In this document: positions 40,956-55,816 of the stretch, piece after piece
Numbering within the stretch: position 1 is the stretch's first letter
Layout of the letters: the number at the start of each line of letters is the position of its first letter
DNA from: Eleginops maclovinus
Lineage: Eukaryota > Chordata > Actinopteri > Perciformes > Eleginopidae
Direction of reading: 5' to 3'
Length of the DNA: 64,000 nucleotides
Assembly: GCF_036324505.1 (NCBI RefSeq)
Contig: NC_086352.1
Coordinates: 20,863,637 to 20,927,636 of the forward strand
Program-made: the position numbers and the translations under genes
Notes under the pieces: model-generated
Databases searched by the model: none
What the model was told of the DNA's origin: nothing
The model's input: the letters and a program-made list of their open reading frames with translations, nothing else

Positions 40956-43358
40956 GTAAGTAATGCCACTTGTCCTCGGACATTTTTCTCAAAGTCAGTT
41001 TCTCTGTTTACATTCCTTCTCAATGAATGATTACACTTTCATTATTTGATACAAAACCAACACAATATGATCCATTCTGGTGTGTCTAATCCACATTTGA
41101 GTTTATTAGAAATACAGTCGTTTTCCTTCACCTCAAAAGCAGTGAAATAACAGAGAATGATCAGCCAGACATGGCCCAGCATTTTTAGAGTGATACATCC
41201 ATGAAATTGGATCCGCTTCTCACACTTTCATCCCAATCCGTTATTAATATTCTATATCATTCCTTTGCTCCTTTCCATGCTGTTTAGTGGCCTTGGTGGA
41301 AACATTTGGTTTTTGATGTACCGTGCAATTAAAGTGCATTTACCCTACAATAATAAGAACATACAAAAAATAACTGATCAAAGACAGGTCTTAAAGGCAG
41401 GAATTCTCCCATTGAAAGCAAACATGCCAATAAAATTCAAATGTTATTTGACACATTGGTATTCATTAATGTCTGTGTGGGATACTGTCTGGTCCAACAT
41501 CTGGTAAACTATAAACATAGTAATTAACATCTAGCTGGTTGAAAGACTGTGTGACAAGGACCCACAAGAGTTACCTGTAGTTCCATTTCTACTGTAGGAC
41601 ATTTTTTTTCACAAGTAAGGAGCTTCAAGGTGTATCAGAGGTCGCACTTTGTGTGACAGTAATCCCACCACTATCATTTTGAGCTTCCAGAGAACCACAT
41701 GAATACATTCTAGTGTACCTACCTTCAATAGTTAGGTTCACAATGAAGGAAAGAAACAATATGCTTATGTGATCTCGCTTTTTTTTCTACTACTGAATCT
41801 AACTCATTGGTAGATAGTTTGGGTTGACAAACAATCCACAGTCACCTTTAGCTCAATTGAACCTGTTAAAATGTTTCTGTTTCTGTTAGAAATAGTTAGA
41901 ACCTGGTTTTAACCATAGTCGGAAAAGACCACCATATTGAAATTGCTGATCCCTAAAAGTGCACACCATTTAGTGACCAAGACAATCTCAAAAAGTACAG
42001 AACAAATCTAAATAAGGCTTAATAAAGAGCATTTCTTAGCAATAAAAATGTGTTTCCATAATGAATTGACATGAAAGGCCCAGTCGCCCGTCACCATCCC
42101 TATTATTTACTTGCTGACTGAGTATACCAGGCAGCCAATTACCAGGCCCATCAAACTGTCAATCATTGTGAAGCAATTCATTGAAATCTAACAGAAACTG
42201 TCACAGCGACATTATCAGGTTCTGAAGAGAGAGAAAAGAAGATGCATAGGCATCCATTGAAGGAGCAGCATTGTTGCTAAGGAGGACGACGATCAATGTT
42301 GACTCAGAATATGATGGAGATGGAAAGAAAACCTATAACCCCATGACATTTTCCACGCATGTTGGCGGCTCATCTCTTATTCACCAGTTGATTCAGAAAC
42401 TGTGCAATTAAGTAGGTTAACATTCAATTTGTCACCACCTGTTTGTTGCATGGCAGTGGCATTGTCAACTGGACCGGTGCAACCGAACAGACATAATCAT
42501 GCCCAGTACAATGAGGCTTGGTGTTTCCCCCCTAAAATGACGGTGTCTCCTCACAGAACCTGCCCTGGTTTGGTTTATTTTTGGTTGAAGATCAGATAAG
42601 CCAGAAGAAAGCTTTAGCTACAAAAAGACTTTGCTCAATTTAATGAATTTAATTGTTTACTAGGCTGCCTCTTCTGCAGTTGGTGGATTGTGAAGGTGAG
42701 GTGACCACTCCACCGTATCTTATACCTCTATTTTGATGTTGCTACCTGGTTAACCTGTATCCAATAGGGCTAGTACCAGCCTCTGTCTCTCAGAATGCAG
42801 AAACTGAGCTCTAGGGGTGAGCGTGAACAGACAAATGAATGACTGATCAACTCATGTTTTTACTTTCTGGTCACAAGTTCTCTTATTGATAGACTGATTA
42901 AATCAACCTGCCTGACATTATGCCTGCTATTATTGCCAGTTGAAATGCAGGCCTATACACAGGTCTCATTATGCTCATATCATTTTTGGTCCTTAGCCAG
43001 AATCTATGTACACCAGATCTCATCCAGTCACATCCATCTATTGGGTGCAATCTGCACTTGGGTTAAGCGGAAACGTTACAAATCCTTTAACAGGTTGGCA
43101 CGTGTGCTTGCAATTGCAATCACAACTGTTTGTTTTCTGTTATTCACATATGTAGAAATCCTCTGGATTGTTGTCAGTCAATGTGGCTTACTCTTCTCAT
43201 TTGCAACTGCCCCGATCAGCCATCAAATTAGACTCATCTCTTTCACCTGAATCGCTCTTGCTTGTGTGTTTCTGACTGTCAGCTTAGCTGTGTACTTCAA
43301 AAGAGGAATTAGCTGAGGATCAAAAGATCTGCTTTTTCATAATGCAGCGCAGCAATAC

Positions 43359-43360
<2 letters not shown>
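40956..43360. other. Single-copy DNA with a possible regulatory block
   Basis: No gene recognised. The block at about 42090-42200 has a full PBX-MEIS site and homeodomain-like cores and is described separately. Open frames at 42402-42599 and 42933-43250 have no known domain. Confidence 0.4.
42156..42165 (-). promoter_or_regulatory. PBX-MEIS/PREP composite binding site
   Basis: CTGTCAATCA is the reverse complement of TGATTGACAG, the consensus bound jointly by PBX and MEIS/PREP homeodomain proteins. CATTGTG (a SOX-type core) follows immediately, and CCAATTACC, a homeodomain-type core, lies about 20 bases upstream. The match is exact; use as an enhancer is inferred, and a single 10-base site can occur by chance. 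Confidence 0.35.

Positions 43361-43394
<34 letters not shown>
43361..43394. repeat. (CT)17 microsatellite
   Basis: Thirty-four bases of perfect CT. Confidence 0.97.
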
Positions 43395-43397
<3 letters not shown>

Positions 43398-43666
43398 AAA
43401 AAGACAATAAAAGAGCAAGAAAGGTGAAACATACGCTGGATATAGGAACATGTGTTTGCTGTGAGGGGGGATGTATCCATATGTGTGTGTTTTCTATTAT
43501 TGTTTAGGTGAGTGTGTGTCCTAAAGCGGCACTGGCGTCACAGTTCTCTCCAGTGTACATACTCTGTTTACTTTGTTCTTCTCTCCATCTTCCCCGTGCT
43601 GTGTTGGCTGTGTCTTGGCTGGCAGCTTTCCAAAAAGAACAGCTTCCAATATTAGTGTGCTTGAAT

Positions 43667-44344
<678 letters not shown>

Positions 44345-44349
44345 ATATG

Positions 44350-44391
<42 letters not shown>

Positions 44392-44418
44392 CATTTATAT
44401 ATATATTTTAATATATAT
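44345..44418. repeat. Compound (TA)n(GT)14(TA)n microsatellite
   Basis: An AT run, then GT repeats at 44361-44388, then more TA-rich sequence. The AT flanks are nearly symmetrical around the GT core. Confidence 0.95.
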
Positions 44419-47400
44419 CTAGCTAGAATGTTTATATTTAACATTTAGTTTATTTATATAATAAAAAAAACTCCTCCTTCACACTCGCTGTATTTTTGTT
44501 TGGTTTTCATATTTTACATTTTCATGTTTTTACAAGTTTGAAATACATTTAATTCAATCTAAAATAAAGAAATAGAAGTTGTAATTGGTCAAAACCCTTA
44601 ATGGTGTGAATTACTGATACTATTTTAAATGGGTTTCTTTAACTTAAGGAGCAGAAGGATATGGTAGATTTAAAAGGAAAAGAACCGTCTCCTGTGAGGG
44701 ACCGTTCAAAAATATTCTCGACTATTGTCACATTTTGTATCAAACAAATTGACAAAACCAATGTTTAAAAAAGGCATGGAATGTGCAAGACCAAAACATT
44801 GCATATCGTTTTGAATGAATAAAAGTCAAGGAATAACTTTTTTAGTAAAAACATTTCTAACAAGGCTCCATCTGAATTAACAAGGTTACAGTTTATAAAT
44901 ATATTTTTTGTCAATGTATCCGTTCAGAAAATGTGTACATTTGGGAGCTTTCACAAAACCTAAACTTGGGGTACCACAGGGGAGCAGTGCTTTACTGATT
45001 CAGGTTTTACGACCTCATGATTTGATGATCAGGTGCATTATTTTTTCAGGTATAGACAGTAATTGATATTGTCCCAGGTGTGCTGGCCATGTCTACAGGG
45101 TCTTCTTTTTTGCTGTGGGGGTTATTTTAGGGTAGCACTGAAGCTCTATTGCTAGCTTGTTCTTCTGCTGAAGTGTCATGCTTGTTAAGGCAGCGACACA
45201 TGCTTTTATTTACCGGTGTCTCTGTGTTTTTTTAGGGTTATTCCCCACATACAATTTTTCATTCACCTGTCACTGCTGCATCTAATTAGTTACATTCTCA
45301 ATGTATTTATTCCTTTTTCATGGCCAGACATTGAAAGTTGGAAATGGATTGCATATCAACACCAGTGGCAACTAGACATGGATGCCAGAATACATTTGAC
45401 TACTTGACTAGAAGCCACACCTCATAGATTAATCTCCCCATGTTTCAGGAACAATTTCCAGGCCTTATTGAATGTTTTAAGGTGTTTTTAAACTGAATTC
45501 TATTGTACATTTCCCAAACTGACTTGCTCTAGAGGAGCTGTTTTTGGAAGTTTGTGTAGTCAATCTTTCGCAGGGAATCTTGCCATGTTATATTCATGAG
45601 CCTATGGAGACAGGTTGACATACTGTAAACTCTATTCACAGTAATACAATTTAAGTATACTGGTATATATAGGGTAATTGGCAACCGTAATAGGCGATTT
45701 ACTTCCACTGTAATCAAAGGATGTGTCTTGCTAAACAATAAGGACATTTTCAATCACAATGTAAGACGGACCAAATTTCAAACTTTTAATGCAGTCCATT
45801 GTTAAGCCACCATAATGATCTGTAAGGTTCATATAAGGCTCCACTGTAAATTAAAATAACTGTTTTCTCTTCAGATTCTTTGAATACTCCTTCAAAATTT
45901 CATACACAGAACACGCAGCACAGCTTTTGAGAAACAATTGCAAGAGGGGATTATATAACATTTGTTAAGGGTATTAATCATTTTCTTTAAACCCCCAATG
46001 TGCGAGCCATTGATGGGAACCCTGTCTTTTGCCAAGTAATAAGGGATGGCCTCTGTACTCTCCCTTTGCCTCTGGGAGATTCACCGACACAGGGATACAT
46101 TAAGCAACGTCTGTTCCGCTGGTTTGGGAAGTAATGAAAGGAGGGTGTGTAAAGCCAATACACACTAGCTGTAGTTATACTGCTTTTTTTATGCAGTACA
46201 CTTACATTTTTAATTTTTAACAAGTGTATGAACATTGTATACTATGAGACTGCAAATGTGCCAACCTCCATGTTGTTCGATCATCAATGTTCCTGAAACT
46301 ACTACACCTGTTCTGTTGCCTTACATCAATGTCTTAGCATGTTGCACAAAGCCTCTACATGCATGAAGCTTCGGAAGTCATATATTAAAGCATGATGTCA
46401 TTATTTTTTCACAGCAAATGAGGGTCCATAATAGGTTGACTTTTATGTACGGATGCCCTTTAACGTAAAAGTAGAGATGAGGTAATGCACTGTAATATGT
46501 ACATGGGTAAACCACTTGCTTGTATGAGGAAGATCTTAGAAAAATAGTATACACCAGCCTAGTGCTGCTTAAATTGATGTTTGTCCCACAAAACTCATGA
46601 ACAGCTTCCTAAAAGAATGTAAATATATAACCATCAGATATGAAGTAAGAACGATTTGTGGGTTTTAACAGAATCAGGGTTTCAATGTGTAAGCTTTGAT
46701 CAGTTTCCAACTGTTTCCCTTTTAATGGATCCTGCAATGATTTCCTGTTGTGACACCAGCATGGCAACAAATGGCCTCGAACCTGATGATGCAAGAGCTG
46801 GTCAGCCTTCAAGGACACCACCAGGGATCAAACGGCAGATGGGGCACACTCTGACTGATCATAGACAGTAGACACACAACACTTATATTCACACCAGGAA
46901 AAGGTTTTCACTAAATGTACAGTATGAGTTACCAAGAAGAAGAAGAAGAAATGATTGATGTGCCCAGATTCAGAACTTCCCTAACCATAATGTTGCTCCA
47001 TGCAAGAATGCTGCCAGGGATTTAAGTCCCAATGAAAACATACCACATTGGGCCCCAACAGTAAAGGCCACATTGACCAAGTACAACTAGGGTTACAACT
47101 CTCTTGTACATACTGTTTGTACGATATGTAATGCATTGACAGTGTGCTGTGAACAATATAACACTGTGCAAACCTGCATGAAGTCGAATTCAGTATTTGA
47201 TGCATGACTGATAGCCTCTTCTAACAATGTGCCAAAAGCAATCTTTTGAAGTCTGCCATTTCAATTTAAAATTCTCTAAGCAATAACTACTTATGAAAAT
47301 TAAATACAACTTAAATAAAGTATACATACTTTAATTAAAGTATATTAACATTATCATTTTAAAATTGATAATAATTATATCAAACACATTACAAAAATCA

Positions 47401-49502
47401 GCAGGTATATACATACCAATGACAAAATAATATGTATATCTAAGTGCCATTTCTAATAACATCTTAACCAGATTTCAGTTACTTCCAACTGACTTTTCAC
47501 ACAATGCTGCTCTCTTCCTCCAGTTGGGGGGCAGGTTCATTGTTATGGGTATGGTAATTGAGACCCTTTCTTGCTGAGCATGAAGCTGCATCTGTGCCTA
47601 GCACCAGGCAGGGACCAGCAACAACTGACTTATTCTGAATATTTTGCTAAAGGTTTGCATCGTTGATTAAATGTTCAGTGAAAGATGAGCAAAATACAAA
47701 CACTTAGATATTGAATAACTAATGTTAGGGACGCAAACATTTCCAATCTTATTATGATTTTGGCCAACAGGTAACCAAACCCTGGTAAATTCATTCCCAA
47801 GTAAATTAACAGCTCTTGCTTATTAGGCTTCATTACAGTTGTCCTTTAAAGGGAACCTTCTGTTCTCAGTTTTTATACAGTGGGGCTAAACATCTACACT
47901 TCTTTCATTACTGTACTGAAATCACAGTATAAAATCATCCTGTATGCAATAATTTATAACTCTCAGGTTTTCTGAACAACTACAATATCTTTCAACATTT
48001 TGAAATAATACAAACATTTGCTATTTATACATTTCCACCACGATAAAAACAGTTCACCGTTAAAAATCGGGTGCTCTCAGTCAAAGATCATTCAAATCAT
48101 TCTTACCCTTTCTCTCCATACAGCATCGCAGGTTCCCTGAGTACAGCTCACTTACTTTCTTCTCTTATTTGGAGCCAACTATAAGGCAAACAGAAAACAG
48201 CAAAACACTCACAAAAGAGATACCCCACTACCACAAGAAGCTCTCGCTGGAGGCCATACGGGTGAAAGAAAGATAACTCACCCATAAAATGCCTACAGTT
48301 CTTAAAATTATTTGAATGCACTTATTATTGTTCATTATATAATTACGTTATGCCAATACAATACAACAGAGAGACACATTTACAGATAAAGATGCATAGG
48401 TATTTTATCCTGGTTCAAAATAAGGATATGCAATGAAAAGTCTGGCTCCGTTTATATTGGGCATGAAACATTGACAACCTAAGATATAGGTGGTATACTG
48501 CAACTTTATCACCGCTGCACCTTGAGCTGAAATGAATGAAATCCCTTGGTTGTGGCTTGAGGGCCTGAAAAACAATCTGGACCTCAGAGGTGACAGCCCA
48601 TGGATAAATAATGTAAATACTTAGAGACAACTTTTTATTGAAGTTTTTCGTGTGAGGAGACTATGAATGACTACAGCTAGCATCCCTGTGTGGCGGGATA
48701 AAATGCTGTCACTGCACAGCGTACGAAGGGCCTCAAGTGACATTTGTCAGGGAGACTGACTAGCATTCCAAATAAGGCATATAACCTTTATGAAATTATA
48801 ATCAATAACGCATCATCAAGCATCTCCAACACAACACCATTAAACAACAACATAATGCTGAGTAAATTAATGTTTTATTTGTTTAAGTAGAGGTATAGTC
48901 ATTGTCCCAGATAGGTCTATTTGGTGTCTCATGATCATAGCTCTCCTTCACACCTGATGAAGTGCTGCTTTGAATTGTTTTTCAGTTTGACAGAGAAAAG
49001 ATAAACCAATAAAGTTAATGTCTGCCAATGGTTCCTTGTTCAATGTAATTATGATTTGACCGAGAAGGTAACGATTACCAATATTGGAATATTTCAATTT
49101 GAAGGGAAGTATTCCCATTAGCAGTTTTCACATAACATCTTTTCGAAGATTCAAAGATGTTGAAGTTAAAGTTACAAAACGTAAAACAATTGTGATTGGT
49201 GCTTGAATTCACAGCAAGCAACATCAGCAACCAACCTCACTTTGTTTGAGGCCTGTGGGTGTCTATTGACTGCTTGTGCCTCACATTTCTAAGAGAGATT
49301 TATGGGAGAATAGCTACGCCTCCAGCACAAATAGTCACTGTGGACACCAGCCACAAAGTTGCATGTTACTTAAACTCTTTTTGATGAAGTCAGAGGAGAA
49401 GTGACTATTATTTTTTTAAGAGGAACAATATGTTTCTGCAACTATTCAACATTTAAATTTAAAATAAGAGCTTTTTACGTTACACACAATATTGCATGTG
49501 TC
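44419..49502. other. Single-copy DNA, no gene recognised
   Basis: No gene supported. A short (AAG)n run lies at 46934-46950. The part at about 46770-46860 contains GGGATCAAAC, weakly like a complemented Pol III B box, without a convincing A box. TACAGTGGGGCTAAAC at 47876-47891 resembles the first bases of the Tc1 ends, but the similarity stops there. Confidence 0.4.
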
Positions 49503-49723
49503 CATCCTGGGAGGCGGATCCCTCCTTTGTTGCTCTCCTGAGGTTTCTTCCATTTTCCTTCGTTGACTTTGTTTCTTTGGAGGTCTTTCCTTGTCTGATG
49601 TGAGGGTCTAAGGACAGAGGGTGTCATATTCATATTCTGTACAAACTGTAAAGTCCACTGAGGCAAATGTAAAATGTTTGATATTGGGTTATATACATAA
49701 ACTTTGATTGATTGATTGATTGA
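49503..49723 (+). mobile_element. 3' tail of an interspersed repeat ending in (TTGA)5
   Basis: The segment carries GGCGGATCCCTCC, CTCCTGAGGTTTCTTCCATT and CTTGTCTGATGTGAGGGTCT, then a GATATTGGGTTATATACATAA stretch and five TTGA units at 49704-49723. I recognise this order of phrases as a repeat seen many times in teleost sequences, but cannot name its family from memory. The short tandem repeat at the 3' end is typical of a non-LTR retroelement or a SINE using its tail. There is no open frame and no clear target duplication, so it is probably a 5'-truncated copy. Confidence 0.55.
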
Positions 49724-52700
49724 AAAGATAAGTAATGCTCAGTTATGTTGTACTTTGTAAAACACTATGTTTCTATTCATTAATCATTTGATAGGTGATT
49801 TGATATGAGACTGGGTTGCTGCTAAGGGCATTTAAACAGGAAATGTGATACAGATTAGTAATAACAAAGTTAAGAATGTAAACCAAGGTGAAAACATTGT
49901 GGGCTTAACTTATACATACATCTTGGCATTTACATTTGTATTGATGAGTTATTCTTGACACCATCTGAAAAAGGAACAGGACACAAGCTAAACAATTCCT
50001 TAACACAGATGAAAATAATCAGATCCTTCCAAAATATATAAGACATAAATTCAAGGACATGTTGTCTAATGCACTACTATACATAACCTCCTATACACAA
50101 TGTGTTATAGCATTCTGCATTATGGCCCTACTTAATTGCTGGACATTTTGTCTCTGGCCACAGAGTGCAGCCAACATTATCTGTGTTTTATCGAAAATAA
50201 ACGTTGCTTTGCTGATGTGTGTTAATGAGTGTTGTGAGTGAGCTTGCACAGATAAGAGATTTATCAAATAACAGTTGCAACATAAATGTTTCTCCTTCTG
50301 TCAAGATGGCTGATAAATACAGCATTTACACCTAATAATAATGCATTACAGTCTTTCATTATCACATTGTATAATGGGTTGTGTTATAATTAATCTATGT
50401 GATTAACTTTAATTATAGCAGTAACTAGATTGCGTGATTTAATTCATCATGAACTTTCAAAACGGGATACAACACTTAAAAACACTTTAGTACTATTTGT
50501 ATGAAGTCCCTTAATATTTAGTCTCTTTATTATGAGATAGCGGAACAATGTGATTCACAAAGCCAAGTCTGATCAACATGTCCTCTCCTTCCTTTTCCCT
50601 AGATGCACCCAAACAAAAGCTTAAATGGACACATTTTCAAACAAGGAAAGACATATAATTTGAAAGCAGTTCATTATTGCAAAAGATCCCATTTACACAT
50701 CAGTGCAGAGAGTCACCTTCAATACTTCAAATACGACTCTGGTGAAAATTATTCCATGCACAATTTAAAAAAAGATATATAACAAATATATATACAGTAT
50801 AGCAGAGGAAAACTATGGACTAATAAGTGAATCATTCATTTGTGAGGAACTGACTGATATGTTTGTTGAATAGGGATCTGGCTTAGTTAGGGAGGTGGTT
50901 CTGATGTCAATTGAATTACATTTTTTTGTGGTTTAATAATGAGAAGCCAATGACTATTCAACTTAATCGTGGTGTACATTAAGCATGGATGTGACTGATT
51001 TTACACCTCAAGACTAGCATGCAGGTTAAATTATTCATAGACTTAATTTGCAGGCATGAAGTGCTCACACACACTAACAACATCAGCCTTGCTGAAAATG
51101 TAATGAGACAGGATGTTGTTGTTTTTTTATTCCCTTCAGCCTTTCTTCTGTTATATTCTTTAGTTTGGATCTACCAGGTTTTGATGCCTTTTCTAAAGTA
51201 TGCACTGTCTGTGGAGATGTGCAATTTGTCAGAACTTAAAGTTGGTGCCAGTTCTCTGGTCTCTTAAAAAAGTTTTAACTTCTTAAGGGACCGGGATAAA
51301 GTATGTGTTTTGATACTTACATTTGGGTTCTGTAACTGATTTACCAATGAATAGCCTGCCTTAATGTCAGTGTTTAGGTGTCTGTAAAGGAAGCACTGCA
51401 TCGCAGAACATCAGTGTACAGGAATAATACTACTAAAAGACGTAAGCAAAAGGATCAATCACTGGAGGGCAGTGAGACGCTTGATGAAAATGTGAATAAA
51501 AGTAACTTTTCCTTATTCGACTAATACATTGCTGTAGAAGCAACAGGAGCAAGGAATTTATTTGATGTATTATGTATCATTCTGAAATAACATACAATAT
51601 AATACTTTATAAAAAGCACTGCATGAGTACAACATTTTAGATATTTTAAGGGACAAATAAAACAAGTGTCTCCAGGAGATACTGTATCAAAGAGACAGGA
51701 AGAAAATAATGAATAGTCACTCAGGTGTCAGGAGTAGGGACAACATGATTAACGGTCTTTGACCATTGGTAGCTTCCGAAGCGCCAAGAAAAAGTAAAGA
51801 AGACAAGCTTAGTTCTTGCTCCTGAGGCCGTTTCTGACAGTGAGGTGATTTAGCACAGGGTAGGCTAGTAGCTTATCTCCATTGCTATAAAACAAACTGC
51901 ATGCACCTGAAAACATATAACAGCAGTTATTAAAAAGCATACGACTAATGTTTAGAAAGTGTGAGGTACCAAGTTTTATCTGAACCTACTTTTGTTGAGA
52001 CGTTTCTCCTCTTAAGACAAAAATATCGCCCAACCCTCCTATGATGATCTGGATAGATGCCAACCCCCTTCCACATGACCCTGAACCTGAGGTGTATTTG
52101 AGGAGAAGAAATGGATGTATAGAAATGATAAATGGAGCATACTAAGCTCTAAGCTCTCTCCTCTCATTAGTGTCTGTTGAGGTTGTTTTTAAGCTTTCCT
52201 CCTACATTTATACTATATTTACTTTTAAATTAGGTTGTCAAACAGTGTTGCCTTGTAATGAGACCCATTCAGCACGTGTTGCGCTGTTGTTCTCTGTGCC
52301 TTGGTGACACTAACATCTGCACCGAGCATTTGCTCACGAAAAAGAAGCTTTATGTGTGATCCACAGCTGCGAAAGTGGTAATTTATAGGAATAAGGTTGG
52401 ATTTGATCAGACTAAGGATCCCTTACATAACAGGGATAATAACGAACAGGAAAATCATGCAATACATTTTAATTGTAGATTTCCTTGCTATTTTCCAGAA
52501 ATGTAATTTGTCAAATTTATAATTAGTTGCTTGGACAACTGCGACAAATACAAACCATTGATTTTACAAATATCATACATTGAAAATACTATTTGTTCTT
52601 TATATAGAAATATGAACAATGAATAAAAGATAACTCCATATTGCCAGTATTCCTCAAGAGAAGTTTCTCTTTTATAGCCATGATCTCTCATACCTACAGT

Positions 52701-55700
52701 GAAACATCAGAGAGGGTTTAAATTGTAGCCGATCATAAACTGTGGGTGTTTGGTTGACACAAGGGACCTGCTGCCTGCCTTCCTTAGAGAATCAAGATGT
52801 TCGACAGCCAGTGAATGTGACAGGGATGCCTTATGTTTGTGATATCAACCCCATATGTTTCACTAAACACCTTCGTCAACTGATCAGACACTGGATTAGA
52901 AATCCAGACAATTTGACAATAAAAAATGCTGATGAAGTAACTTTGTAAAAACTGATGAATATTGATAGATTGCAAGTATTTGAGTATAAAAAGGTAAATA
53001 AGGTTTAATAATTGACATAGAATAGTTACTTAATGACATGGTACCAACTACTCCAACAGATAATAAGTACCTACTAGAAGTGTTGGATTTTCCTTGTCAA
53101 CATTGATAAACCAATTACAATGCAGGATGAGAAATGTGTTGGATGATTTTGGACCTAGCCATTCAATCTATAGCTTAAATACCTAAATCTAAGGTTCAGT
53201 TTGCTTTATTGCACCACAACCTGCAAAACTTTAGGCAGCTAGTATAAAGATGGCAAGAGAACTTATGAATGATGGATAGGCAGTGAAGACTTATAAGCTG
53301 ATTTTTTTTTTCTCATAAACTGTGCCTCCTGCAATACAATATAAATGATTTTTATTGTACCATAATGAGAGAGCTCTGGGGCACCAGAGGCCAAATTGTT
53401 TGGATTAAATATAATCTTAAATAGGTCAGCCCTTGCCTCTTTGGTCAGATTTAATCAGTCAGAACTCACCTTTTCATGAAATAGAGGATAATGCAAACCC
53501 TCAAAATCAATTAAAAATTAAAATGTGCTCACCAGGCTCTGGTCAATTATGTGTCTTTATCAATATTCTCCTTCGAAGTTAAACTGCATTGGCTTATTTG
53601 AATTTAATAACCAAACAATATTCTCTCTCATAAGATCATCCAGATATTATGTGAAAGGCTCCAGGGAGCACATTGTTGCTTTCCCTGAAATGGCAGAACG
53701 CTTGGAAGGTGCTAATTTTCTTTCCCCAGAGGTAAAGGGGCCAGCAATCTTTTACCTTCATTATAGAGCAGATGCAATGATGAACTCCTTGTCTTAGAGG
53801 CAAGTCATTTAACCTTCTCTTACCCTAGCCATGCCGTTTGTCACCACACAGTTATGCCATGGCAATGCCAGAGTAGAGCCAGAGGGATGAATGTCATAGG
53901 AAAGTCAATGGACGGGGAGGAATTAAGATGGCAGTTCAAGACAAATTTTCTACAGTGGAGCTTGTGATTAGAAAGCATTACATAGCGCATGACCACAGGG
54001 GACTTAATCACATGGAAAATACAGTAGATGAAGATGAAGATAAAGCGGTGTAGAACAAAAGAGTAAAATAAAAAAGAGAGTTGCACAGCCAAAGTTGCTA
54101 GCTCTTAATGACATACAGTACTTAATACTATGAGGCTGTTTTAGCATTTTGCAATATTGTATTTTGATGGAGATGGTGTCAAACAATATGGGCAGAAACA
54201 AATCATACCCACAATTAAGGTAAAGCCATAGCTCTCATGAAGGAAAGTGTATGATGCTGGCAGTGTTGCTGCTGAACTGCCATAGGTGTGTATAGAGAAA
54301 ATATGGATAAATAGGTTGAAGTGTAAACTGTGGTCTGAAATATGAATCTTTAATAGTTTAAAAAGTTAATCTGTGTGTTGTATATAAACTCCCTGTGGGG
54401 GATACCTTTGTGAATTTAGCTTTGGCTGACGTCAAACATGCACAAAAAGCACTACAGGAAAGGAACACGTCCGAAAAGCATTATAGAGAAGAGCCCCTTT
54501 AAATCAGTTCCACCAGGATATCAGGTTATTTTAATTATCATCATGTGTTGTTTTGCAATGCTCTGCAAAAGATTACAATAATAGCTCTAGAATATTCATA
54601 GCACTTCATAATAAAAGAGTATGTCATAGTTAATGAACGGAACTAGCGAATTGAATCAAATTACTGCAAGTGTGACTGCATATCTCTGAGTATTTACTGC
54701 TAGTGTTTGAACAACAGCATGTGTCTGTTTTCATGTTCTTTTGACCACGTTTTTTTAGTAAGATGTTTCTTCTTGATGATAAAAAGAATTAAAAAAAAAC
54801 AAGACAAAGTTATTTTTTTGAGCAATGTTCTTCAAAATCTTGTTCATAATTTTTCCTAGAAGCAGAGTCTCTTTAACATGTGGATTGTACAAACAATTTG
54901 AGATTTGTTGAAGGGCAGTATCAGAAAGAAGCAATTATCAGTGCACAGGGAGAGTAGATGTTAGAAGATGAACACATTAATCTTTGTTATCATGAGTTGT
55001 ACTACTACCAGTCCACTACAGTATGTGGGTTGCATTAATGTGAGTGGGACTGCGCGTGCATGTGTAAAACATTCCTCACAAAGTAATCAATGACCAGGTC
55101 TACAAGAGAAGAGGTTCATCTTTGTAGGTGTGCACTATCCTAACTATGTGTGAGAGGATAAAGACGAAAAAAGAGGGAGAGGGAGTGCAGGGAGGTCACA
55201 TCATGAAACACTCTGTTGAATTATTTATCATGATAATGATGATGCAACTGGATGAGTTAGAAAAAAGCAGTGAAGGAGAATACACTTGCTGTGGACCTCA
55301 GCCTACTCGACTCACATCCTGAAACATGAGACAACTGGAATGGGATCAGTAGTTACACGAGAGAGTAAGGATAGGCCCGGGGCTGTACTTTAAAAAAACA
55401 CCAAAGTGTTATCTCAAATCTTTCCTAACAGGCAGGCTGCTTTGATAGGAATGTTTTTAGTTTCATCATTTTGTTTTCCACAGTCTCTCCTCAGTGTTTT
55501 TTACATAACATTTACTGTGTATTCTCAAAGAAAAATAGGTGAATGTGTTGCAATTTCTTTTTCCTTGGATGAATGGAGTGTGGTCACTTATCAAAAGTTA
55601 GTGTAAACAAATAACCTGCAATAATTCAGTCTTAGAAAATAAAGATTATTTATCTAACATAAGCACAACATCCCACAAGCACTAATGAATGTGTATCCTA

Positions 55701-55790
55701 TAAGTCGTTTTTTATTTAATTACATACAGAATAGCTGTGATAACCTTTGTAAATATTATTTTCAAGTGTGCACTTGAGCATTTCTGACTT
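49724..55790. other. Single-copy DNA, no gene recognised
   Basis: No coding gene, RNA or transposon supported. The balanced-composition block at about 53370-53480 and the open frame at 53525-53797 were examined; neither shows a known domain or convincing splice signals. Confidence 0.45.
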
Positions 55791-55816
55791 CCAATGGTAG
55801 TGGACTTTTCCAGCCC
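55791..55816. repeat. 26-bp direct repeat, first copy
   Basis: The sequence starts CCAATGGTAGTGG and ends TTTTCCAGCCC. It is identical over all 26 bases to 57380-57405, in the same orientation, 1,589 bases away. Flanks on both sides differ. Confidence 0.95.

Noticed and set aside
46770..46860. Possible second tRNA-like SINE (GGGATCAAAC)
   Set aside because: Only a partial B-box match and no A box at the right distance.
47876..47891. TACAGTGGGGCTAAAC, like the first bases of the Tc1 ends
   Set aside because: Similarity ends after about a dozen bases and no partner end or TA-bounded element was found.
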